From NCBI GenBank assembly GCA_046155505.1, contig JBJXFK010000227.1, positions 1-24,096 on the forward strand: a stretch of 24,096 nt of DNA. Direction: 5' to 3'. A program made the translations under genes and the position numbers. The notes beneath the pieces are model-generated. The model made no database searches. It was not told the origin of the DNA and saw only the letters and a list, made by a program, of their open reading frames with translations. This document shows positions 7,670 through 14,465 of this stretch, piece by piece; within the stretch, counting starts at the first letter, position 1, and every line of letters begins with the position of its first letter. Source of the DNA: JBJXFK01 sp046155505 (GTDB lineage Bacteria > Planctomycetota > Phycisphaerae > UBA1845 > Fen-1342).

Positions 7670-8595
7670 TCGTCGGCACCCGCCCCGTTCAATACAGGCT
7701 CGTCGAGCAACTCGACTTCGCCGTTCCACGCCCGCGGAAACTCGCACACACCCAGCAGCGGCGACGTGCGCAGCTTGACCCGCGAAAAATCGATCCGCAA
7801 CGTCGCGTCGTCCAGCGGCCAGTCGATGACGTATCGCCGCGCGATGTAACCCTCGCCGCCTTCGATTTTCGAATATTGCTCGATCGTCGCGTCCATCCGG
7901 ACGCGACCCGCCGCGTCTCGATCGACGATGCGCGCGGGCAGGTACGGTGATTGAGTATTCAAAATGACCTCACGCTGCAGTCTCGGCCAGCCGTCATCGT
8001 CGATTTCGGTGAATAGCAGCCGATCATCCGCTTTCGCGTCGCGTCGCAGCAGCGGCCGCATGCCGCCGCCGACCAGGTCGGGCAGCGTGCGCAGCATGAG
8101 CACATCGAGCAGTTGATCGGGCGGAATCGCCAACGGTCGCGCCCGCGATTCCTCGAGCGCCTCCCACGTACCCCAAAACAGCTTGCGATAGTCGGGCGTG
8201 TCGAGCCAGAGCCAATAGCGATCGTCGCTTGAGCCAAGCCGCGCGACGCTGCCGCCGAGCGTTGCCTTTACGTCGAAATACAGACATCGCGGCGGGCCGA
8301 AAATGATCGTCGCGGGGTGCGCAATGAACCGCCGCTTCACCTTCTGATCATCGAGGAAACTGAAACTCACCGTCGCGTCGCACTGGAGCGGCGACGGGAT
8401 TCGCGCATAGTTCGCGTGGATGCGCTCCATCGCCTGCCGCGCGCTCACTGGCGCGTCGATCCGATCGCGATCGGGACAGCCGACCAGCAGCGGACCGAGC
8501 GCGACCGCGGCAACCACCGTGATGCGCGATTTGCTCGCACGGCATGCGCCCAAGCTCAGGGCACGGCATTCATGCACGTTGCGGCTCCGGCTCAT
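7666..8595 (-). CDS. Predicted lipoprotein of unknown function
   Basis: A 309-residue protein with a hydrophobic signal segment (about 25-39) and lipobox LLVGC (Cys40). The mature part has patterns of alternating strands with aromatic and charged residues (ATVSFSFLDDQKVKRRFIAHPATIIFGPPRCLYFDVK, YWLWLDTP), reminiscent of LolA/DUF4292-like lipoprotein folds, but this is fold-level guesswork. The first start is ATG 8595, 26 bases inside the upstream gene. A later in-frame GTG (8577) or TTG (8553) would give a more usual signal length (Cys26 from the TTG). The gene ends in ATGA overlap with the RDD protein, so the two are tightly coupled and perhaps act together at the membrane. Confidence 0.78.
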   Translation of the reverse strand: MSRSRNVHECRALSLGACRASKSRITVVAAVALGPLLVGCPDRDRIDAPVSARQAMERIHANYARIPSPLQCDATVSFSFLDDQKVKRRFIAHPATIIFGPPRCLYFDVKATLGGSVARLGSSDDRYWLWLDTPDYRKLFWGTWEALEESRARPLAIPPDQLLDVLMLRTLPDLVGGGMRPLLRRDAKADDRLLFTEIDDDGWPRLQREVILNTQSPYLPARIVDRDAAGRVRMDATIEQYSKIEGGEGYIARRYVIDWPLDDATLRIDFSRVKLRTSPLLGVCEFPRAWNGEVELLDEPVLNGAGADE

Positions 8596-9175
8596 CCGCG
8601 GCGGCTGCGTCGCTCGACTTCACCGGCTCGATTGCGGCCGCGTCGGTGCTCGGCGGATCGGCGAGCAAGTCGTCGCCGCTCAATCCGCTGCCGAGCAGCG
8701 ATTCGACCTGCGTGCTCAGCCGCGTGGCGTCGTCGTCGGATAGTTCAGGGCGCTCGATACGATATTCTTCCTGCACATGCGGCGCGACGAACCGCCAGAC
8801 CTCGCCATCGGCGACGGGCAGCGTCTCGACCAGCTTGAGCACTTTCTTGCGCCACAGCAGCAGCGCGAGCACAAACCGAAACTGCCGCTTCTGCGGCGTG
8901 TCGGCATCGCCAATCGCCTGAAAAAACGCGAACACGGCTTCGCGATCAAATGCGTATGAATGGTGACTTGTCTGGCCCGCGACGGGCCGCCGCGCTCGCC
9001 AAAACCCGACCGACGGCGGATCGGCCGGCGGTTGGCAGGTCGTGCAATAGTCGCGACGTTCGTAATTGTCGCCCTGCTCATACAAATAGGCGTGATAGGT
9101 GCCGCCCGCGGCCAGGGCGGCATTGCACAGGGCACAATGATCACTGCGACGAGAGAGATGCCACTCGGTGGCCAT
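8570..9175 (-). CDS. Zinc-finger hypothetical protein, first gene of the operon
   Basis: A 201-residue protein with an N-terminal four-cysteine metal site, C14/C17 and C44/C47 (CALC...CTTC), separated by an aromatic-rich loop (TYHAYLYEQGDNYERRDYC). The middle (about 78-135) is predicted helical with an aromatic/basic segment (RQFRFVLALLLWRKKVLKLVE), and the C-terminus is acidic and low-complexity. A TTG lies one codon upstream, but ATG 9175 has AAGGAG eight bases before it and is the better start. It overlaps the lipoprotein gene by 26 bases. Proteins of this shape, opening with WHLSRRSDHCALC-like sequence, are recalled as planctomycete-specific hypotheticals. Function is unknown. Confidence 0.8.
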   Translation of the reverse strand: MATEWHLSRRSDHCALCNAALAAGGTYHAYLYEQGDNYERRDYCTTCQPPADPPSVGFWRARRPVAGQTSHHSYAFDREAVFAFFQAIGDADTPQKRQFRFVLALLLWRKKVLKLVETLPVADGEVWRFVAPHVQEEYRIERPELSDDDATRLSTQVESLLGSGLSGDDLLADPPSTDAAAIEPVKSSDAAAADEPEPQRA

Positions 9176-9243
9176 CAACGAGTCTCCTTACCGATGCGAC
9201 GCACGCATTATAGCGCGGCATCGCCGCCAGCGTGCCGCTGGGC

Positions 9244-9390
9244 GGAGTGCAAAGTGCAAAATGCAAAGTGCAACGTAACAGAGGGGTGCGCGAGTCAGGC
9301 TGATGTTCCACTCTGAACTTTGCACCTGCCACGTTGCACTCCCGCTCCCACTTTGCACTCGCGCCCCACTCTGAATTTTGCACTTTGAAC
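9244..9390. repeat. TGCAAAGTGCAAA dispersed repeat block with inverted copies
   Basis: The left part (9244-9276) reads GTGCAAAGTGCAAAATGCAA and related repeats. The right part (about 9309-9390) carries several copies of the reverse complement (TTTGCACTTTG, ACGTTGCACT) and two direct copies of CCACTCTGAAYTTTGCAC. This is an imperfect inverted-repeat cluster with no coding role. Confidence 0.7.
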
Positions 9391-9466
9391 TGCGTTTCGG
9401 CCCCGCCTACGATACGGGTTTATCCCGGTTTCGCGGCGATTGAAACGTGAAATGAAAGCGTACGCC

Positions 9467-9530
9467 GGGGAGCATCGGCCTCCGGCCGGTGCGCAAGAAA
9501 TCCGCACCGGCGAAGACGCCGATGCTCCCC
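9467..9530. repeat. Nested palindrome upstream of alaS
   Basis: The outer arms GGGGAGCATCGGC (9467-9479) and its exact complement (9518-9530) enclose inner arms GCCGGTGCG (9485-9493) and CGCACCGGC (9503-9511). The structure could form a two-tier hairpin in the alaS leader, 43 bases before the start codon. Confidence 0.7.
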
Positions 9531-9572
9531 CGGTCCGTCGCGCGATCGGGATGGCCCGTTTTGAGGTGCCCC

Positions 9573-12545
9573 GTGTCCAAGACCTCGTCACAGATTCGTC
9601 AGGACTTTCTCGACTTCTTCCGCTCCAAGCAGCACACGATTTGGGCCCCGTCGGCAGTCATCCCCTACGACGATCCGACGCTGCTGTTCACCAACGCCGG
9701 CATGAACCAGTTCAAGCCGCTGTTCCTGGGCACTGCTGACAATGCGAGTGAATTCGGGCGCATGAAGCGCGCCGCCAACAGCCAGCCGTGCATTCGTGCG
9801 GGCGGCAAGCACAACGATCTCGACGACGTCGGGCACGATACCTATCACCATACGTTCTTCGAGATGCTCGGCAACTGGTCGTTCGGCGACTACTTCAAGC
9901 GCGACGCGATCGCGTGGGCATGGGAACTGATCACCAAGGTCTGGGGCCTCGACCCGACGCGGCTGCACGCCACCTATTTCGGCGGCGATCCGGCGGAAGG
10001 GCTGGAGCCGGACCTTGAGGCCCGCGACCTGTGGATGCAAATCGCCGGCCTGCCCGCGTCGCAGGTGCACCCCGGCAACAAGAAGGACAATTTCTGGGAG
10101 ATGGGCGACACCGGCCCCTGCGGTCCGTGCAGCGAAATGCACATCGACCTGACGACCGACAAAAGCGGCGCGGCCCTAGTCAATGCCGGCGACGAGCGGG
10201 TGATCGAGTTTTGGAATCTGGTGTTCATCCAGTTCAATCGCGGCAGCGACGGCAAACTGACGCCGCTGCCGGCGAAGCACGTCGATACGGGCATGGGCTT
10301 TGAGCGAATCGCCCGCGTCGTGCAGGGCAAGCGCAGCAACTATGACATTGATGTGTTCACGCCGATTTTTGCGGCGATTCAGCGCGTGAGCGGCGGGGCG
10401 AAGTATGGCGCGCTGATGAAGTGCGACTTGGAGGAAGGCACGGAGGCACGGAGGCACGAAGGCACGAAGGGGAGCGACGGAGCGACGGAGGGACGAAGCG
10501 ACGAAGGGAAGAGTGGACCAGGCAACTCGCTCGCACGCCCGACGCAGGACGACCTCATGCGCGATGTCGCCTATCGCGTGATCGCCGATCACATTCGCAC
10601 GCTTAGCTTCGCAATCGCCGATGGTTGTTCGCCGGACAAGGACGGTCGCGGGTTTGTACTGCGCCGCATCCTGCGCCGCGCGGTGCGATATGGATGGCAA
10701 TACCTCGGCCTCAAGAAGCCGTTTTTGTGCGAGTTGGTGCCGACGGTCGTCGAAGTGATGGGCGAGGCATTTCCGACGCTCAAGAAAAACCCCGCGCGAA
10801 TCGTGGAAACGTTGCGCGACGAAGAGGAATCATTCGGCAGAACGCTCGATCGCGGCATCGCACTCTTCAACGAAGCCGCCGATCGGGCGACGCGCGAGCA
10901 TCACGGCGAAATTCGCGGCGAAGATGCGTTCAAGTTGCATGATACGTACGGGTTTCCAATCGACCTGACGCAGATTATGGCGAATGAGAAACACCTCCGC
11001 GTTGATCTCGGAGAATACGAACGGCTGATGGAGGACGCGCGGCAGAAAGCACGCGGCGGCGGAAAGCAGTTCGACCCGATCGCCGCGTTCACAGCCGAAA
11101 AGCTCGCGGGCATCGCCGCGACCGACGACGAGCACAAGCACACACACAGCCGGCTCGAAGCGAAACTGTCGGCGGTCTATTACATCGGCCGCGAGCACAC
11201 CTACTGCGATCCCGAAAGTCGCGAGTCTGTTCGCGAGGGTGATCACGCCGTGCTGATTTGCGATCGCACCTGTTTCTATGGCGAGCAGGGCGGCCAGGTG
11301 GGCGATTTTGGCTCGATTCATGCGGCGGGCGCGAAATTCGCGGTCGAGTCGACGGCACGATTCGGCAACATCGTGCTGCACTCCGGTACGTTGCTCAGCG
11401 GGAAGATGCAGCAAGGCAGCACCGTTGAATTGACGGTCGCGCTGCGCCGCGAAACGATTAAGAAAAACCACATCGCCACCCACGTCCTCAACTGGGCCTT
11501 GCGCGAAACACTCGGCGATCACATCGACCAGAAAGGCTCGCTGGTCGATGATGAAAAGACCCGTTTCGATTTCTCGCACAACAAAGTGGTCTCCGCCGAG
11601 GAACTCGCCAAGATCGAATCGCTCGTCGCGCAGCAGATCGCACAGAACCTGACCGTCCACACGGCCTACAAACCGCAGGCGGACGCGCGCAGGGTCAATA
11701 CGCTCCGCGCGGTCTTTGGCGAAAAATACCCCGACACCGTCCGCGTCGTGTCGATCGGTGCGCCGATCGATGACCTGCTCGCCAATCCGACCAACCCGGA
11801 GTGGATGAAATACTCCGTCGAATTCTGCGGCGGCACGCACGTCGCGAATACGGGGGAGATCGGTGCGTTCGTGCTGATTGAAGAATCGGCCGTCGCCAAG
11901 GGCATTCGCCGCCTCGCGGGCATCACGGGGCAGGCTGCGGCCGACGCGATCGCAGCGGGTAAGCGGTTGCTCGCCGTGCTCGACGAGGCACGAAGGCACG
12001 CAGGCACGGAGGCACGCAGGGAAGACACGGCCAAGGCCATCGCCGAATTGCAGAAGGCGATCGAATCGACGCCTCTGCGCGTGGTTGATCGACAGAAATT
12101 GCGCGACGGCGTGACCGAGCTACAGGAAATCGCGAAAAAGCAGCAGAAACAGGCCGCGGCTGACTCAGCCGGCTCGTTGGTCGAGCGTGCGCCGGCTTTG
12201 CTCGATGCCGCGAAAAAAGTTGGCTCGACCACCATCGTTGTGGCCGAGCTACCCGAGTCACCGATCGACGCGATGAAGACGCTGTGCGACGCGCTCAAGC
12301 AAAAATCGGGCAGCGCCGCGATTCTCCTCGGCACGCGCGGCGAAAAAGCGATGCTGCTCGCCGCCGTCACCGACGACCTCGTCAAACGCGGCGTCAAAGC
12401 CGGCGACTGGATCAAGGCCATTGCCCCCATCGTCGAAGGCGGCGGCGGCGGCCCGCCGACAATGGCCCAGGCCGGCGGCAAAAACCCGGCGAAGTTGGGC
12501 GAGGCATTGAAGGCGGCGGCGGAGTGGGTCGCGGCGAAGTTGTAA
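9573..12545 (+). CDS. alaS: Alanyl-tRNA synthetase
   Basis: A 990-residue class II synthetase that charges tRNA-Ala with alanine and clears mischarged Ser/Gly. The catalytic domain opens with SSQIRQDFLDFF and LLFTNAGMNQFKPLFLG (37-53). The editing domain has zinc residues H633/H637 (HIATH) and C752/H756 (CGGTH). The C-Ala domain (about 850-990) keeps the GGGGGxPxxAQAGG pattern near 956-969, but PPT replaces the usual RPD. The start is GTG 9573, six bases after GAGG; the frame upstream to 9489 is palindrome sequence. The protein exceeds E. coli AlaRS (about 876) mainly through two low-complexity insertions: residues about 287-325 (from 8-base repeats at 10435-10511) and about 804-817 (from repeats at 11985-12024). 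Both keep the frame. Known active-site segments appear intact, so the enzyme is probably functional. Confidence 0.97.
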   Translation: MSKTSSQIRQDFLDFFRSKQHTIWAPSAVIPYDDPTLLFTNAGMNQFKPLFLGTADNASEFGRMKRAANSQPCIRAGGKHNDLDDVGHDTYHHTFFEMLGNWSFGDYFKRDAIAWAWELITKVWGLDPTRLHATYFGGDPAEGLEPDLEARDLWMQIAGLPASQVHPGNKKDNFWEMGDTGPCGPCSEMHIDLTTDKSGAALVNAGDERVIEFWNLVFIQFNRGSDGKLTPLPAKHVDTGMGFERIARVVQGKRSNYDIDVFTPIFAAIQRVSGGAKYGALMKCDLEEGTEARRHEGTKGSDGATEGRSDEGKSGPGNSLARPTQDDLMRDVAYRVIADHIRTLSFAIADGCSPDKDGRGFVLRRILRRAVRYGWQYLGLKKPFLCELVPTVVEVMGEAFPTLKKNPARIVETLRDEEESFGRTLDRGIALFNEAADRATREHHGEIRGEDAFKLHDTYGFPIDLTQIMANEKHLRVDLGEYERLMEDARQKARGGGKQFDPIAAFTAEKLAGIAATDDEHKHTHSRLEAKLSAVYYIGREHTYCDPESRESVREGDHAVLICDRTCFYGEQGGQVGDFGSIHAAGAKFAVESTARFGNIVLHSGTLLSGKMQQGSTVELTVALRRETIKKNHIATHVLNWALRETLGDHIDQKGSLVDDEKTRFDFSHNKVVSAEELAKIESLVAQQIAQNLTVHTAYKPQADARRVNTLRAVFGEKYPDTVRVVSIGAPIDDLLANPTNPEWMKYSVEFCGGTHVANTGEIGAFVLIEESAVAKGIRRLAGITGQAAADAIAAGKRLLAVLDEARRHAGTEARREDTAKAIAELQKAIESTPLRVVDRQKLRDGVTELQEIAKKQQKQAAADSAGSLVERAPALLDAAKKVGSTTIVVAELPESPIDAMKTLCDALKQKSGSAAILLGTRGEKAMLLAAVTDDLVKRGVKAGDWIKAIAPIVEGGGGGPPTMAQAGGKNPAKLGEALKAAAEWVAAKL
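10435..10511 (+). repeat. 8-base GAGGCACG-type tandem repeat inside alaS (copy 1)
   Basis: Four units of RAGGCACG (10435-10466), five spacer bases, then five units close to RAGCGACG (10472-10511). They are translated in frame as EEGTEARRHEGTKGSDG and onward, in a loop between the anticodon-proximal end of the catalytic core and ADHIRTLSFAIADG. Three 8-base units equal eight codons, so the array stays open in this frame. Confidence 0.85.
11985..12024 (+). repeat. 8-base GAGGCACG-type tandem repeat inside alaS (copy 2)
   Basis: Five consecutive 8-base units, GAGGCACG, AAGGCACG, CAGGCACG, GAGGCACG, CAGGGAAG, are translated as EARRHAGTEARRED. They lie at the start of the coiled-coil linker between the editing domain and the C-Ala domain. 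Confidence 0.85.
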
Positions 12546-12564
12546 GCACATCGCGCAGGCGATC

Positions 12565-12603
12565 CGAGCCCCCAGCGCGGGCGTTGCCCGCGCTGGGGGC
12601 TCG
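12565..12603 (+). terminator. Perfect 18-bp palindrome after alaS, possible terminator
   Basis: CGAGCCCCCAGCGCGGGC (12565-12582) and its exact complement (12586-12603) are separated by a 3-base loop GTT, 20 bases after the alaS stop. The stem is very stable but is followed by TCTGTATCAC, not a T-run. It may terminate transcription weakly or be a dispersed palindrome; a related CCCCAGCGC core occurs at 23681-23768. Confidence 0.5.
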
Positions 12604-12687
12604 GTCTGTATCACTTCACCCGTCATACACGTCGCCGACACGATCCCCCTTTAACCCCACCCGGCCTGCCAAAATTCATCAATTCGT

Positions 12688-12716
12688 TTGACTTGGCCAT
12701 ACTGATAGTGCATACT
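12688..12716 (+). promoter_or_regulatory. Promoter of the lipoprotein gene
   Basis: TTGACT (12688-12693) and CATACT (12711-12716) are 17 bases apart, a good sigma-70-like pair immediately upstream of the 12753 gene with a leader of about 30 bases. Confidence 0.55.
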
Positions 12717-12720
12717 ATCA
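12703..12720. promoter_or_regulatory. Operator-like palindrome over the -10 box
   Basis: TGATAGT-GCAT-ACTATCA is a perfect 7-bp inverted repeat with a 4-base centre. It covers the putative -10 of the lipoprotein promoter, the position expected of a repressor site. Confidence 0.5.
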
Positions 12721-12752
12721 CTATAGGCCGCCTGGCCTGAAAGGAGACTCAC

Positions 12753-13349
12753 ATGTTCAGAAATGCGGCTTTGCTATCCGTCGCGTCCCTGCTCGTCGCC
12801 CTCAGTGCCGGAGGGTGCGACTACAAGATGAACGACCACGAACGCGGATTCATCCGCGCGCTGGGCACGGCGACAATTACCGTCTACCCCGCCTACCTGC
12901 GGCTCGGGGCCGAGGGCGAGCACCACGGCGGTTCCGCCGAGCGGCTCGCGAAATTCCTCATCGACGACAAACTCGCAACCGCAACCGTCTCCGCCGAGCA
13001 ACCACCGCTCGCCGCGAAGTGGCAGATGAACCAGTCCAAGATGTTCCTCGAAAGCCTCGCGTCGTTTCAAACCTACATCCGCGAGCACCCGGTCAACACC
13101 GACTACGCCATCATGGCCGAATACCTGAAGGGCGGCCGCACCGGCAACGCCGGCGGTGTGCATGTCTACATCGTCGACAAGGAAGGCCGCGAGGCGCTCG
13201 CGTTTCTATCGAATGACCATTTCGCCGAGTTCAGCTCGCGACCAAGCGTCACGCCCGAGGAATGCTGCGAAATCGCCATCGCGGGGATCAAGAAGCATAT
13301 TCAGGAGCGAAAGGAACTGGATCGCAAAGACAAGCAGCGCGCCGAATAA
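12753..13349 (+). CDS. Predicted lipoprotein of unknown function
   Basis: A 198-residue exported protein. The N-terminus has a basic start, a hydrophobic core and SAGGC with Cys22 as likely lipidation site (the lipobox is not canonical at -3). The mature part has FIRALGTATITVYPAYLR (33-50), a mixed helical middle and a helical, highly charged C-terminus. Two adjacent cysteines (C171/C172 in EECCEIA) are unusual for a lipoprotein. AAGGAG at 12741-12746 is six bases before the ATG. The gene has its own promoter with an overlapping palindrome, so expression is probably regulated. It ends 15 bases from the convergent TPR gene. No family was recognised. Confidence 0.82.
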   Translation: MFRNAALLSVASLLVALSAGGCDYKMNDHERGFIRALGTATITVYPAYLRLGAEGEHHGGSAERLAKFLIDDKLATATVSAEQPPLAAKWQMNQSKMFLESLASFQTYIREHPVNTDYAIMAEYLKGGRTGNAGGVHVYIVDKEGREALAFLSNDHFAEFSSRPSVTPEECCEIAIAGIKKHIQERKELDRKDKQRAE

Positions 13350-13364
13350 CGCATCGCGCGGCCG

Positions 13365-14465
13365 TCAGCGTGTCTCGCCAAGAATCAGACTCACCACCGC
13401 GCTGTCCTGCTGCCCGGCGCAGCGGCGCAGCGCGGTCGCCCACTCGCGTGCCTTCGCGATGTTCCCGCTCCGCCACGCGATAGTCGCGGCCAATTCCGCA
13501 CCGCACGCATCGACGCTACCCCCCTGCCGCGCCACCTGCTCGGCCAGCGCCAGCGCTCGCGCCGAGTCACCCTCCATCGCCAGCGTCAGCGCCATCAGCC
13601 GCAACGCACGCGGATCGTTCCCCCGATCGCGCAGCGCAAACGCCAGCTCCTCCCGCGCCGTCGCCGCATCGTCGATGTGCAGTGACGCCTCGGCCAGTGC
13701 CAGCCGCAATTCAAACGCAGGCTTGTCAGCGTGCCCATCCAGACATGTGCGCAGCGCACCGATCGCCTCGCCCCAGCGACCCGCGCGCAGCAGCGCCAGC
13801 GCATATCGCTCACGCGCCTCATCGTCACTCGTCGCCGTGCTCACCATTCGCCACGCGTCGGCGGCTTCGCTCCAATTCGACAAGTGCTCGTGACACTCCG
13901 CTACGGCCGCATGAAAGCCCGGCTTCCACCCCAGCCGCGCCCGCGCCGCTTCCAGTCTTTCCAGCGCTTCCGCCGCCTGGCCCAGTTGAATCCGCCCCTG
14001 CGCCGCCGCCGCCAGCGCCGCGACATCGTCCGGGTTTCGCTCGAGCGCCAGATCAAACAGCCGCACCGCGTCGTCCCACGCCAGCCGCTGCTGCGCGATC
14101 ACGCCACGCAAATATTCGATCTCACCCGTCGGCCCGCCAAATCGCTCCGCCGCATCGAGCGCGGACAGCGCCTCGCCCGCACCGCCGCGCGCCAGCCGTA
14201 CGCGCGCCTCCAAAATCTTGAGCGACGCATCATCCGGATTGAGTTGCAACGCCTCTTCGACGTGCAACTCCGCCGCCTCGACCCGCCCCGCTCCAAGCTC
14301 ATCGCCCGCCAGCCGAGCCTTCACATCCGCCCGCGTCACGTTCCAGCGCTTGTTCGCCTCTTCGCGCGCGATGCGCTGCTTGGGCACGCTCTGACAACCG
14401 CACGTCGAGAGCAGCGCCAGCCCCAGCACGCCCCGCAGCGCCGTCCGCGAAATTTGCATCATCAT
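13365..14465 (-). CDS. TPR-repeat protein, likely secretin partner
   Basis: A 366-residue protein. A short hydrophobic N-terminus (about 8-22, ending TCGCQS) suggests a lipoprotein or signal sequence; Cys24 could be the lipidated residue, but the lipobox is non-canonical. The remainder is a row of tetratricopeptide helices, for example AAELHVEEALQLNPDDASLKILEARV, AVRLFDLALERNPDDVAALAAAA and EAADAWRMVSTATSDDEARERYALAL, with the NPDD turn at the end of each unit. TPR lipoproteins such as PilF or TadD assist secretin assembly in type IV and Tad pilus systems. The start ATG 14465 overlaps the secretin TGA as ATGA, and two more ATGs follow directly. It is the second gene of the secretin operon. 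Confidence 0.85.
   Translation of the reverse strand: MMMQISRTALRGVLGLALLSTCGCQSVPKQRIAREEANKRWNVTRADVKARLAGDELGAGRVEAAELHVEEALQLNPDDASLKILEARVRLARGGAGEALSALDAAERFGGPTGEIEYLRGVIAQQRLAWDDAVRLFDLALERNPDDVAALAAAAQGRIQLGQAAEALERLEAARARLGWKPGFHAAVAECHEHLSNWSEAADAWRMVSTATSDDEARERYALALLRAGRWGEAIGALRTCLDGHADKPAFELRLALAEASLHIDDAATAREELAFALRDRGNDPRALRLMALTLAMEGDSARALALAEQVARQGGSVDACGAELAATIAWRSGNIAKAREWATALRRCAGQQDSAVVSLILGETR

Larger units (their letters stand above)
9176..9572. other. Divergent intergenic region with nested repeats
   Basis: No convincing gene is present between the operon on the left and alaS on the right. It holds a TGCAAAGTGCAAA repeat block (about 9244-9390) and a nested palindrome (9467-9530). 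The alaS frame is open back to 9489, but those residues come from the palindrome and are not expected to be translated. Confidence 0.6.

Noticed and set aside
9489..9572. 28-residue extension of AlaRS
   Set aside because: It is encoded by the nested palindrome and intergenic DNA; GTG 9573 has a good ribosome-binding site and matches the family's N-terminus.
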